A stretch of 64,000 nucleotides of DNA from UBA6115 sp040776985 (GTDB taxonomy: Bacteria > Bacillota > Clostridia > Christensenellales > Aristaeellaceae), in NCBI GenBank assembly GCA_040776985.1, contig JAXGZL010000001.1:868001-932000 (forward strand). The letters are read 5' to 3'. Positions 8,628 through 16,451 of the stretch are shown here, piece after piece; positions within the stretch are counted from its first letter, which is position 1; every line of letters begins with the position of its first letter. Made by a program: the position numbers and the translations under genes. The notes beneath the pieces were generated by a model. That model made no database searches. It saw only the letters and a program-made list of their open reading frames with translations, and was not told the origin of the DNA.

Positions 8628-10481
8628 CTATGGTCGCAGTTTGTAGCGCAGCAGGCGCATGCCGTTGAGGATCACCACCAGGATGCTGCCTTCATGCACC
8701 AGCATGCCGATGGACATGTTCATCCAGGAGCTGAGGAAGACGCTGGCCAGCAGCACCAGCACCACGCCCACTGCGATCAGGATGTTTTGCAGCATATTCC
8801 GGGCGGTGGCCCGGGCCAGGGCCAGGGCATGGGGCAGCAGGCTGAAGCGGGAGTTCATCAGCACCACATCGCTGGTTTCAATGGCCACGTCGGTGCCGCT
8901 GCCCATGGCGATGCCGATGTGCGCCCGGGCCAGGGAGGGGCTGTCGTTGACGCCGTCCCCCACAAAGGCCACCATCTGGCCCTGCTCCTTCAGGGCCTGG
9001 ATGTAGGCGGCCTTGTCCTCCGGCAGCATGTGGCCATGGGCCTCGGTGAGGCTCAGCTCCCCCGCCACCTGGTCCACCGTGCCCTGGTTGTCCCCGGAGA
9101 GCATCACCAGGTGCCGGACGCCCAGCTTTTTAAGCCTTGCCAGGTCCTCCTTCACCCCGGGGCGCAGCTGGTCCCGGATGCCCATCAGGGCGCGAAGTTG
9201 CCCGTCCACCGCGCCCAGCACGATGGAGTGCCCGCTTTCCTGGAAGGCCTGGATGTCCTCCCGGGCCTTCTCAGAAAGGGCGACCCCTGCCTGGGCCATC
9301 AGCTGCGCGCTGCCCACCGCCACCTGATGCCCTTCCACCCGGGCCAGGATGCCGCCGCCCTTGACCACGTCCGTCTTTTCCACGGGGAAGGCGCTTCGCT
9401 CTCCCAGGTGCTCCACAACGGCCCGGGCCAGGGGATGGTCGGACTGCTTTTCCACGCTGAGCAGCAGGCGCAGGGCCTCCTCGTTGTCCTCCCCGTACAG
9501 CACCTGGTCGGCCACCTGGGGCCTTCCCTGGGTGAGGGTGCCGGTTTTGTCAAACACCAGGGTATCCACCCGGCTGAAGTGGTGAATGACCTCGCTGCCC
9601 TTGAGCAGGACGCCGTGGCGTGCGCCGTTGCCGATGCCGGCGACATTGGATACCGGCACGCCGATCACCAGCGCCCCCGGGCAGCCCAGCACCAGGATGG
9701 TGATGGCCAGCTCAATGTCCCGGCTGATCAGCCACACCAGGGCGCCCAGCGCCAGCACCGCCGGCGTATACCAGCGGGAGAAGCGGTCGATGAAGCGCTC
9801 CGCCTCCGACTTGGCGTCCTGGGCCTCCTCCACCAACTGGATGATTTTGCCAAAGGTGGTGTCCTCGCCCACCCGGTCGGCGCGGATTTGGAGGGTGCCG
9901 TTTTCAAGGAGGGTGCCCGCATACACCTGGGCGCCCGGCTCCTTTTCCACCGGCAGGGATTCCCCGGTGATGGAGGCCTGGTTGATGTGGCCTTCCCCGG
10001 TCAGCACGGTGCCGTCCACCGGCACCTTGGCGCCGGTTTTCACCAGCAATACATCCCCCTCGTCCACCTCCTCGATGGACACCTCGCCAAACTCCCCGTT
10101 TTCCATCAGCTTGAAAGCGCTTTCAGGTGCCATTTCGGTCAGCTCCCGGATGGCGCTGCGGGTTTTGTTCAGGGTCCGCTGCTCCAGAAAGTCCCCGAAC
10201 AGGAAGAGGAAGGTGACAATGGCGGATTCCTCGTAGTTGCCGATCAGAAGCGCCCCCAGGACTGCGATGGTGACCAGCACATCGATGCTCACCACCCTCA
10301 CCCGCAGCGCCTGAAAGGCCTGGAGAGCGATGGGGAGCGCGCCCAGGATTGAGGCGATGATCAGCGCCCAGGCGGCGGCGAATTCCTGGTGAAAGGCGTA
10401 GTGGCTGGTGAAGGCGACCACCAGCAGGGCGCCGCCCAGCCAGGTGATGTTCCTTTTCTGCCTGATGACAAGCCGCTGCAT
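8628..10481 (-). CDS. heavy-metal-translocating P1B-type ATPase with CPG metal motif
   Basis: 617 residues. Exports a heavy metal using ATP. Visible are the phosphorylation site DKTGT (D311), the P1B histidine-proline motif SDHPLA, the hinge GDGVNDSPSLA, and transmembrane segments at both ends. The membrane metal site reads Cys-Pro-Gly (C267-G269) rather than the usual CPC. There is no N-terminal HMA domain; that domain is a separate gene downstream. ATG at 10481 was chosen because a GGAGGGG SD sits just before it and 13 bases separate it from the upstream stop; longer starts would overlap that gene. Zn/Cd-type pumps of lactic acid bacteria share the CPG form as far as I recall. Metal unknown. 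Confidence 0.88.
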   Translation of the reverse strand: MQRLVIRQKRNITWLGGALLVVAFTSHYAFHQEFAAAWALIIASILGALPIALQAFQALRVRVVSIDVLVTIAVLGALLIGNYEESAIVTFLFLFGDFLEQRTLNKTRSAIRELTEMAPESAFKLMENGEFGEVSIEEVDEGDVLLVKTGAKVPVDGTVLTGEGHINQASITGESLPVEKEPGAQVYAGTLLENGTLQIRADRVGEDTTFGKIIQLVEEAQDAKSEAERFIDRFSRWYTPAVLALGALVWLISRDIELAITILVLGCPGALVIGVPVSNVAGIGNGARHGVLLKGSEVIHHFSRVDTLVFDKTGTLTQGRPQVADQVLYGEDNEEALRLLLSVEKQSDHPLARAVVEHLGERSAFPVEKTDVVKGGGILARVEGHQVAVGSAQLMAQAGVALSEKAREDIQAFQESGHSIVLGAVDGQLRALMGIRDQLRPGVKEDLARLKKLGVRHLVMLSGDNQGTVDQVAGELSLTEAHGHMLPEDKAAYIQALKEQGQMVAFVGDGVNDSPSLARAHIGIAMGSGTDVAIETSDVVLMNSRFSLLPHALALARATARNMLQNILIAVGVVLVLLASVFLSSWMNMSIGMLVHEGSILVVILNGMRLLRYKLRP

Positions 10482-10494
10482 GGACACCCCTCCC

Positions 10495-10785
10495 TCAGGC
10501 CGTATACGCCTGGTCCAGCTCCTGAAGCATCTGGTAGACCGCTTCATAGCTTTCGCACACATCCCCCGGCACCTGATAATTCATGCTCACCTCCCGCAGG
10601 CGGGAAAACAGCGCCTCCAGCCGGGGCTTATTGTTTCCGGCCTCAGCAATCCTGCTGTTCATCTGCTCCCACAGGGCGCGCACCTCATGGAACTCCGGAT
10701 GGTGCTGGCCGTGCACCCGGTCCACCACCGGCACATAAAGGTTCAGGGTTTTCAGGTGTTTTTCCACCGTCTGCTGAAAGGTCAT
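10495..10785 (-). CDS. small conserved His-rich helical protein
   Basis: 96 residues, predicted all-helical and soluble. The stretch VVDRVHGQHHPEFHEVR (about residues 20-36) is rich in His and acidic residues and is the obvious candidate for metal binding. The C-terminal part includes VPGDVCESYEAVY. I recall similar small proteins next to Crp/FNR regulators and metal or redox genes in Firmicutes, with a remote likeness to hemerythrin/ScdA-type iron proteins, but no function is established here. First gene of the operon that continues with the P-type ATPase and the HMA protein. Confidence 0.6.
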   Translation of the reverse strand: MTFQQTVEKHLKTLNLYVPVVDRVHGQHHPEFHEVRALWEQMNSRIAEAGNNKPRLEALFSRLREVSMNYQVPGDVCESYEAVYQMLQELDQAYTA

Positions 10786-10813
10786 GGCTTATCCTCCCCG
10801 TCTGGCGGGGGAA

Positions 10814-10865
10814 ACAAAAAGCCCCGCCGCCTGTTTGCCCTGATCATAGGCCAACGGCGGCGGGG
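10814..10865 (-). terminator. hairpin with U-tract between the Crp gene and the metal operon
   Basis: Perfect 10-bp GC stem (10856-10865 with 10822-10831) followed on the minus strand by CTTTTTG. It ends the Crp-family transcript. A promoter overlapping the palindrome at 10868-10887 would place this hairpin inside the leader of the downstream metal operon, where it would act as an attenuator. Confidence 0.75.
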
Positions 10866-10867
10866 AA

Positions 10868-10887
10868 ATAATGACCTGGGTCATTAT
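10868..10887. promoter_or_regulatory. 20-bp palindromic operator candidate beside the Crp/FNR gene
   Basis: Perfect 9-bp arms (ATAATGACC and GGTCATTAT) around a 2-base centre. On the minus strand TATAAT overlaps its first half. The size and TGAC/GTCA core resemble Crp/FNR-family half-sites, although the spacing is tighter than the usual TTGAT-N4-ATCAA. It lies between the regulator gene and the metal operon, so control of that operon by this regulator is a reasonable inference. Confidence 0.5.
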
Positions 10888-10899
10888 ATATTCACTTTG

Positions 10900-11604
10900 T
10901 TACTCGGCCATCTCAAACACCAGGCGCAGGCCCTCCAGGTTCAACAGGCGGATCAGCCGGTGCCCCTCCAGCGCCACCAGGCCTTCCGCCTCCAGCTCCT
11001 TCAGCTTCCGGCTGATGGTTTCCGGGCGCAGGTTGATGGAGGCGGACACCAGATCCCTGGCGATGCGGATGTTTTTGCTGCCTGCTTCCCCGCTCAAATG
11101 CAGCAGGAAGCCCGCCAGCCGGCCCCTGGCATCGTTGATGGACAGGATTTCATGCAGCCGGCTGACCCGGGAGTATTTGGCGCCCAGCTCCTCCAGCATC
11201 CGGATGCCCACCTCAGGTTCTTTGCGGATCAGGGCTTCCACGTCCCGCTTGTGGATTTCGCAGAAGCTGGACGCCTCCAGGGCGATGGCGTTCACCTCCT
11301 GCCGGAGGCCGGAAAACAGCCGCTGCTCCCCGTAGATGTCCCCGGGGCCGATGATGTCCAGCACATATTCCTTGCCCTCCGGGGAGTAGTGGTTCAGCTT
11401 GATTTTGCCCCGGTGCACCACCAGGATGCGGTCGGCCGGGTCTCCCTCGCTAAAGATGGTGGTGCCGGCCGGCACATGGCAATGCCCGGCCACCTTCACC
11501 AGCTCTTCCTGCTCAGCTATTGAAAGGGCCTGGAAAATGCTGACCCTGGCAGTGCACAGCAGGGCATGGCGCCCCTCTTCCGCTTTGTGGCTGTGCTCTG
11601 TCAT
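10900..11604 (-). CDS. Crp/FNR-family transcriptional regulator
   Basis: 234 residues: a cyclic-nucleotide-binding-type beta-roll (about 20-130, with FSEGDPADRILVVHRGKI and GPGDIYGE turns), a long dimerisation helix (about 135-165), and a C-terminal winged helix whose recognition region reads LRPETISRKLKELEAEGLV. No N-terminal Cys cluster of the FNR 4Fe-4S type is present; the single N-terminal Cys (about residue 17) and a His/Lys-rich first stretch leave the signal open. Located 18 bases after the deacetylase gene and directly upstream of the metal ATPase operon, whose expression it may control. Confidence 0.88.
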   Translation of the reverse strand: MTEHSHKAEEGRHALLCTARVSIFQALSIAEQEELVKVAGHCHVPAGTTIFSEGDPADRILVVHRGKIKLNHYSPEGKEYVLDIIGPGDIYGEQRLFSGLRQEVNAIALEASSFCEIHKRDVEALIRKEPEVGIRMLEELGAKYSRVSRLHEILSINDARGRLAGFLLHLSGEAGSKNIRIARDLVSASINLRPETISRKLKELEAEGLVALEGHRLIRLLNLEGLRLVFEMAE

Positions 11605-11622
11605 GGCCTTATCCTCGATGGC

Positions 11623-12666
11623 TCAGGGCGAGGTGTCCTCCTGCCCGTATTCGGTGATGGTCACGATTTTCTTGGGATCCAGGTGGCTGTATTCCCAGCC
11701 GGGCTTCAGGGGCTCCTCCCGGAAGGACATCATCTCCGCCACCGTCACCAGCTGAAAGCCTTTTTGCACCAGTTCCGGCAGGGCGGTTTCCAGGGCCCGG
11801 GCGGTGGACTCCACCGTGTCATGGCAGAGGATGATGACGCCGTTGTCAGCGCCTTTGAGGATGGCCTGGGCGGTTTTGGAGGCGCTTTTGGTCTTCCAGT
11901 CCAGGGTGTCAATGCCCCAGAGGATGACCGGCAGGCCCAGCTCCGCCAGCACCCTTCTGGTGAGGCGGTTGGTGGCCCCAAAGGGCGGGCGCATCATGGT
12001 GACCTTCTGCCCGGTCAATTCCTCCACCTTGTCCATGGTGCGGGTCATCTGGCTGCGCACGGCGGAGCTGGACAGGTCGTCCAGCCGGGGATGGGACCAG
12101 GAATGGCTGGCCAGCTGGTGGCCTTCTTCTGCCATGCGCTTTAAGGTGTTCTGGTTCAGGCCGATGTTTTTCCCCAGGATGAAAAAGGTGGCCCGGGCGC
12201 CGTTTGCCTTCAGGGCATCCAGCACCGCCTCGGAGTTGGGGGCGGGGCCGTCATCAAAGGTGAGGGCCACCATGGGCTTGTTGGGGTCAATGCCCCGGGC
12301 CAGGGCCTCCTCCCGGGTACGGTCAGGGGCGGGCGTGGGCTCCGGCGCCTCCATGGGGGGCAGGCCGTTTTCTATCTTCAGGAAGGATTTCATCATGTAG
12401 CCTTCCTTGCCGTCCCTGGTGCGCACCTTGACATAGTCCTCTCCGTCCGCCAGCAGTTCCACCACCTCGCCTGACTTGTAGCGGCCCAGCACCTTGGCGT
12501 TGTCATCCGGCTTCAGGCGAAGGCGGAGGGCCCCGCCGGTGATGGTGGCGGTGTAGCTGGCCTCCTGGGCCAGGGCGACAAGGGGCAGCTGGCCCAGCAG
12601 CAGGCTCAGCGCCAGCAGGACAGCGGATAAACGGATGGCGAAAAGGCCAAAAAGTCGTGTCTTCAT
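11623..12666 (-). CDS. exported SH3b + NodB polysaccharide deacetylase
   Basis: 347 residues. Signal peptide to about residue 34, a bacterial SH3 domain (about 37-97) that should bind peptidoglycan, a Pro-rich linker (about 102-115), then a NodB deacetylase domain (about 130-310). The metal and catalytic motifs are intact: TFDDGP (D138, D139), HSWSHP (H188, H192), RPPFG (226-230) and a later ILCHDT. Likely removes N-acetyl groups from peptidoglycan or another N-acetylated wall glycan outside the membrane. The ATG has no SD: the promoter -10 ends only 6 bases before it, so the mRNA may be leaderless. Confidence 0.88.
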   Translation of the reverse strand: MKTRLFGLFAIRLSAVLLALSLLLGQLPLVALAQEASYTATITGGALRLRLKPDDNAKVLGRYKSGEVVELLADGEDYVKVRTRDGKEGYMMKSFLKIENGLPPMEAPEPTPAPDRTREEALARGIDPNKPMVALTFDDGPAPNSEAVLDALKANGARATFFILGKNIGLNQNTLKRMAEEGHQLASHSWSHPRLDDLSSSAVRSQMTRTMDKVEELTGQKVTMMRPPFGATNRLTRRVLAELGLPVILWGIDTLDWKTKSASKTAQAILKGADNGVIILCHDTVESTARALETALPELVQKGFQLVTVAEMMSFREEPLKPGWEYSHLDPKKIVTITEYGQEDTSP

Positions 12667-12672
12667 GGCTGT

Positions 12673-12701
12673 ATCATACCCTCAGGATAGGGCATCGTCA
12701 A
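12673..12701 (-). promoter_or_regulatory. sigma-A promoter of the deacetylase gene
   Basis: Minus strand TTGACG, 17-base spacer, TATGAT. The expected start of transcription falls on or within a base of the A of the ATG at 12666. Confidence 0.75.
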
Positions 12702-12767
12702 CGCCGGGCAAAAATTGTTCTAAGATTGTTTATTTCCGCATTGCCCAAAAATCGACCAGATCGGACA

Positions 12768-12796
12768 TTGAAGCCCCGGGGGAACCGGGCTACAAT
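12768..12796 (+). promoter_or_regulatory. sigma-A promoter of T-box leader 1
   Basis: TTGAAG, 17-base spacer, TACAAT. The same -35 and -10 hexamers, within otherwise similar flanks, recur before the second T-box, which suggests the whole unit was duplicated. Confidence 0.8.
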
Positions 12797-12802
12797 CCCT
12801 GC

Positions 12803-13050
12803 AATGGCACTGATCGGGAACAGGTAGCCGCCCGGCAAACCTTCAAGAGAGCTTCGGCAGGTGGAAAGAAGCAAGGGGCGCAGGCAGTGAGTTCATCCCG
12901 GGAGCCGCAGGCCGAAAGATGAGTAAGCCCAGCCGGGTCTCCCTCCGTTACAGGGGAAGGCAATGATAGTTGCCCCGAGCTGTCTCTGGACAGAAAATAG
13001 AGGTGGTACCGCGGATAACCCGCCCTCAGCAGATGTTGAGGGCGGTTTTA
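12803..13050 (+). promoter_or_regulatory. T-box riboswitch leader 1, predicted specifier UUC (Phe)
   Basis: The T-box sequence AGGTGGTACCGCGG is at 13001-13014, followed by a terminator stem (13020-13028 with 13037-13045) and a T-run. Stem I contains an AGAGAG element (12846-12851) and a GGTGGAAA distal segment. The basal helix CGGGA (12815-12819)/TCCCG (12896-12900) brackets a specifier loop in which TTC (12892-12894) is followed by A. TGGT in the T-box bulge predicts a tRNA with discriminator A73, as in tRNA-Phe, and argues against tRNA-Trp (G73 in most bacteria). Uncharged tRNA-Phe would allow readthrough into the transporter gene. Confidence 0.85.
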
Positions 13051-13088
13051 TTTTATCCAACACAAGATTTTAAAAGGAGGAACCTCAC

Positions 13089-14066
13089 ATGAAACGGATC
13101 AAACACCTGTTACCCCTGCTGCTGGCAATTGCCCTGGTGGTGCCTTTCTTTGCGTTTGCCGGGGAGAAGGTGCCCGTGGTGGGCATCCTCCAGTATGTGC
13201 AGCACGGCGCCCTTGACGCGGCCCGGGAAGGATTTCTGAAGGGCCTGGAGGAGGAGGGCTATGTGCCCGGCGAATCCGTCACCATTGACTATCAGAACGG
13301 CCAGGCGGATCAGAGCACCAATGCCTCCATTGCGGACAAGTTCGTTGCGGACCAGGTGGACCTGATGCTGGGCATCGCCACCCCGGCGGTGCTGGCCCTG
13401 GCCGGCAAGACCGACAGCATCCCGATCCTGGGCACCGCGGTCACCGACTATGTGGAAGCGCGGCTGGTGAAAAGCAACGAGGCGCCCGGCTTCAATATCT
13501 CCGGCACCACCGACATGAACCCCATCAAGGACCAGATCGCCATGATCAAGACGTTCGTGCCGGAGGCCAAAACCGTGGGCCTCATCTATACCGGCAGCGA
13601 AATCAACTCCCAGCTGCAGGCCAACATCGCCCGGGAGGAGATCGAGGCCCTGGGCATGGCCTATACCGAGGTCACCGTCAACAACTCCAACGATGTGCAG
13701 CAGGCCATGCTGTCCCTGGTGAAGGAGTGCGACGTGATCTATATCCCCACCGACAATGTGCTGGCCTCCTCCATGCCCATTGTGGCGGAGGTGGCCTTGG
13801 CGGAGTACCGCCCGGTTATCTGCGGGGACAAGGGGATGGTGAAGGAGGGCGGACAGTTCACCCTGGCGATTGACTACTACAAGCTGGGCGAACAGACCGG
13901 CCGCATGGCCGCCCGGATCCTCCGGGGGGAGGCCAGGGTGGAGGACATGCCCATCGAAAGCCAGAGCGAATACAGCTACTACGTCAACAAGACCCTGTGC
14001 GAGGCCATCGGCCTTGCGATCCCTGAGGACATGCTGCCCTACGCGGAGGAAACCGGGCAGATCTAA
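13089..14066 (+). CDS. ABC transporter solute-binding protein (TrpX-like family), Phe T-box controlled
   Basis: 325 residues. Signal peptide (KRIKHLLPLLLAIALVV core, cleavage near FAFAG, about residue 25) without a lipobox Cys. The remainder is a two-lobed periplasmic-binding-type fold of the ABC_sub_bind family typified by TrpX. Hallmarks are GILQYVQHGALDAAREGF, NISGTTDMNP and STDN-like YIPTDNVLASS. It is about 70% identical by eye to the second binding protein at 14507. SD AGGAGG lies at 13075-13080. The leader's predicted UUC specifier suggests phenylalanine as ligand; the TrpXYZ relationship supports an aromatic amino acid in general. Confidence 0.85.
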   Translation: MKRIKHLLPLLLAIALVVPFFAFAGEKVPVVGILQYVQHGALDAAREGFLKGLEEEGYVPGESVTIDYQNGQADQSTNASIADKFVADQVDLMLGIATPAVLALAGKTDSIPILGTAVTDYVEARLVKSNEAPGFNISGTTDMNPIKDQIAMIKTFVPEAKTVGLIYTGSEINSQLQANIAREEIEALGMAYTEVTVNNSNDVQQAMLSLVKECDVIYIPTDNVLASSMPIVAEVALAEYRPVICGDKGMVKEGGQFTLAIDYYKLGEQTGRMAARILRGEARVEDMPIESQSEYSYYVNKTLCEAIGLAIPEDMLPYAEETGQI

Positions 14067-14075
14067 ATGATTCCG

Positions 14076-14105
14076 GCGCCCGGGTCTTCCTGTTGGCCCG
14101 GGCGC
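14076..14105 (+). terminator. GC-rich hairpin after binding protein 1, no U-tract
   Basis: Perfect 9-bp stem (14076-14084 with 14097-14105) and 12-base loop just after the stop at 14066. The absence of a U-run makes full termination doubtful; it may be a 3'-end stabiliser or a partial terminator. Confidence 0.45.
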
Positions 14106-14197
14106 GCCCCCCATCTCATTTCACGGATTCGGATTGTACTTGCCTTGCATTTTCACGGGTTTCGGCCCTTCGGGGAAGAAAGCGACCGAAAATGACA

Positions 14198-14227
14198 TTG
14201 AAGCCCCCGGCGCAACCTGTATACAAT
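14198..14227 (+). promoter_or_regulatory. sigma-A promoter of T-box leader 2
   Basis: TTGAAG, 18-base spacer, TACAAT, mirroring the promoter of leader 1. Gives the second binding protein, permease and ATPase their own transcription start. Confidence 0.78.
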
Positions 14228-14233
14228 CGGCCC

Positions 14234-14480
14234 ATAGGCTGTGATCAGGAACAGGTAGCCGCCTTCAACCCCTTTCAGAGAGCTTCCGGTTGCTGCGAGG
14301 AAGCAAGGGCAGGGCAGCGAGTACATCCTGGGAGCCGCAGGCTGAACGCAGAGTAGGCTGTGCCGGAGTCCCACCGTTACAGGGGAAGGCAATGTCAGTT
14401 GCCCTTGAGCTGTCGAAAGACAGGAACATGAGGTGGTACCGCGATAAATTCGCCCTCTGCGTAAAGCAGGGGGCGTTTTT
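14234..14480 (+). promoter_or_regulatory. T-box riboswitch leader 2, predicted specifier UAC (Tyr)
   Basis: T-box AGGTGGTACCGCGA at 14431-14444; terminator stem CGCCCTCTGC (14451-14460)/GCAGGGGGCG (14466-14475) plus TTTTT. AGAGAG occurs at 14277-14282. The basal stem CAGGA (14246-14250)/TCCTG (14326-14330) shows a compensatory change relative to leader 1 (CGGGA/TCCCG), which supports the fold. At the aligned specifier position the codon is TAC (14322-14324), again followed by A. TGGT in the bulge fits the A73 discriminator of tRNA-Tyr. Confidence 0.85.
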
Positions 14481-14506
14481 GATGAAACAAACAGGAGGAC
14501 ACAAGG

Positions 14507-15475
14507 ATGAAACGGATGAAAACCCTGATGACGGCGCTGTTGGTGCTGGCCCTGATGCTGCCGGGGCTGATGACGGCTGAGGCGGTTCCCACGGTGGGCA
14601 TCCTGCAGTATGTGCAGCATGCGGCCCTGGACGCGGCCCGGGACGGCTTTGTGAAGGGCCTTGAGGAAGAAGGCTTTGTGGACCAGAAGAACGTGAACAT
14701 CATCTACCAGAACGGCCAGGCGGACCAGAGCATCTGCGCCTCCATCGCCGACCAGTTTGTGGCGGACAAGGTGGATTTGATGCTGGGCATCGCCACCCCG
14801 GCGGTGCTGGCCCTGGCGGGCAAGACGGACAGCACCCCCATCCTGGGCACCGCGGTGACTGACTTTGTGGGGGCCAAGCTGGCCCAGAGCAACGAGGCGC
14901 CGGGCTTTAACATCTCCGGCACCACCGACATGAACCCGGTGGCGGACCAGATCAGGCTGATCAAGCGCTTCCTGCCGGAGGCCAGGACCGTGGGCATCCT
15001 CTACACCGGCAGCGAGATCAACTCCCAGACCCAGGTGAGGCTGGCGCTGGAGGAAATCAAGGCCCAGGGCATGGAGGCGCTGGAGGCCACCGTCAACAAC
15101 TCAAACGACGTGCAGCAGGCAGTGCAAAGCCTGGTGGACCGGGTGGATGTGCTCTACCTGCCCACGGACAACATCATCTCCTCCTCCATCCCCATCGTGG
15201 TGGAAGAGGCCATGAAGGCGGGCATCCCCCTGTCCTGCGGGGAAGAGGCCCAGGTGCTGGGCGGCGGCACCTTCACCCTGGGGGTGAGCTACTTTAACCT
15301 GGGGGTGCAGACCGGCAAGATGGCGGCCAGGATCCTCCGGGGTGAGGGCAAGGTGGGGGACATGCCCATTGAAAGCCAGACGGACTTCGCCTTTTTGATC
15401 AACAAGACCGCCTGCGCGGCGCTGGGCATCGAAATCCCGGAGGACCTGGCGGAGTTCGCCGTTGATGTGGAGTAA
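14507..15475 (+). CDS. ABC transporter solute-binding protein paralogue, Tyr T-box controlled
   Basis: 322 residues, closely related to the protein at 13089 along its whole length, with the same signal-peptide architecture (cleavage near TAEAV, about residue 25) and the same GILQYVQHAALDAARDGF and NISGTTDMNP segments. SD AGGAGG (14493-14498) lies 8 bases before the ATG. Differences cluster in loops that would line the ligand cleft. Given the UAC specifier of its leader, tyrosine is the best guess for the ligand. It leads the operon that encodes the shared permease and ATPase. Confidence 0.85.
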   Translation: MKRMKTLMTALLVLALMLPGLMTAEAVPTVGILQYVQHAALDAARDGFVKGLEEEGFVDQKNVNIIYQNGQADQSICASIADQFVADKVDLMLGIATPAVLALAGKTDSTPILGTAVTDFVGAKLAQSNEAPGFNISGTTDMNPVADQIRLIKRFLPEARTVGILYTGSEINSQTQVRLALEEIKAQGMEALEATVNNSNDVQQAVQSLVDRVDVLYLPTDNIISSSIPIVVEEAMKAGIPLSCGEEAQVLGGGTFTLGVSYFNLGVQTGKMAARILRGEGKVGDMPIESQTDFAFLINKTACAALGIEIPEDLAEFAVDVE

Positions 15476-15505
15476 TCTCACCAAGTACGACTGAATAACA
15501 AATGA

Positions 15506-15529
15506 CCCCGCCGGGGATACCCGGCGGGG
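15506..15529 (+). other. intercistronic hairpin between binding protein 2 and permease
   Basis: Perfect 10-bp GC stem (15506-15515 with 15520-15529), GATA loop, ending one base before the permease SD (AGGAGG, 15531-15536). There is no U-tract. Such hairpins commonly protect the upstream binding-protein message so that it outnumbers the permease. Confidence 0.6.
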
Positions 15530-15542
15530 CAGGAGGATGACA

Positions 15543-16451
15543 TTGGCACAAGTCTTGCTGGGCGCCCTGTCCCTGGGGCTGCTGTGGAGCATGATGGCCC
15601 TGGGGGTGTACATCACCTACCGGGTGCTGTCCATCGCCGACCTGTCCGTGGAGGGCACCCTCACCCTGGGGGCCGCCGTCACAGCGCAGATGATCTACTC
15701 AGGCAACAGCCCCTTTCTGGGCATGCTGTTGTCTTTTGCCGCGGGGCTGGTGGCCGGGCTGTTTACAGGCCTTTTGCACACCAAGCTCAAGATCCCGGCG
15801 CTGCTGTCCGGCATCCTCACCATGATCGCGCTGTATTCCATCAACCTCCGGGTGATGGGCAAGGCCAACCTCTCCCTGCTGCGCCTGGACACGGTGTACA
15901 CCCATGTGGGCGGCTGGCTGGGGCTGGACAAGACCTGGTCGGTGATTGTGATCGGCCTGGTGATGTCCCTGGCCCTGGTCTTTGCCCTGTACTGGTTTTT
16001 TGGGACGGAGCTGGGCAGCGCTGTCCGGGCCACCGGCAACAACCCCAACATGGTCAGGGCACAGGGCATCCACACCGACACCACGGTGATCATCGGCCTC
16101 ATGCTCTCAAACGGGCTGGTGGCGCTCTCCGGCTCCCTGATCGCCCAGTCCCAGAACTACGCGGATGTGCAGATGGGCGTGGGCGCCATTGTGATCGGTC
16201 TGGCCAGCCTCATCATCGGTGAGGTGCTGTTTGCCAGAAACCACTTCTTCAGCCGCCTGCTTTCCATGATCCTGGGGGCGGTCACCTACCGGATCATCAT
16301 CGCCCTGGTGCTGCGCCTGGGGATGCCGGCGGACGACCTGAAGCTGTTCACGGCGCTGACGGTGGTGCTGGCGCTGTTCCTCCCCCAAATCAAAACCATG
16401 CGGGACACTGCCCGCCATGTCGCGAAAGGAAATGGCCATGCTAAACGTTGA
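15543..16451 (+). CDS. ABC transporter permease (TrpY/LivH-like)
   Basis: About 303 residues with 8 or more hydrophobic segments and the ABC-permease loop EVLFAR near residue 228. Related to the permeases that pair with TrpX-type binding proteins, themselves LivH-like. Start choice: ATG 15537 directly abuts the AGGAGG SD with no spacing, whereas TTG 15543 is 6 bases from it, so TTG is preferred. The gene overlaps the ATPase start by 14 bases. It probably serves both binding proteins, since there is only one permease for two ligands. Confidence 0.85.
   Translation: MAQVLLGALSLGLLWSMMALGVYITYRVLSIADLSVEGTLTLGAAVTAQMIYSGNSPFLGMLLSFAAGLVAGLFTGLLHTKLKIPALLSGILTMIALYSINLRVMGKANLSLLRLDTVYTHVGGWLGLDKTWSVIVIGLVMSLALVFALYWFFGTELGSAVRATGNNPNMVRAQGIHTDTTVIIGLMLSNGLVALSGSLIAQSQNYADVQMGVGAIVIGLASLIIGEVLFARNHFFSRLLSMILGAVTYRIIIALVLRLGMPADDLKLFTALTVVLALFLPQIKTMRDTARHVAKGNGHAKR

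Noticed and set aside
8601..10352. Long plus-strand frame opposite the P-type ATPase
   Set aside because: Antisense of a protein with intact P-type ATPase motifs; no domain in the translation.
12803..14480. Tryptophan as the effector of both T-boxes, by analogy with TrpXYZ
   Set aside because: No TGG codon lies at the aligned specifier position, and the T-box bulge TGGT does not fit the G73 discriminator usual for tRNA-Trp.
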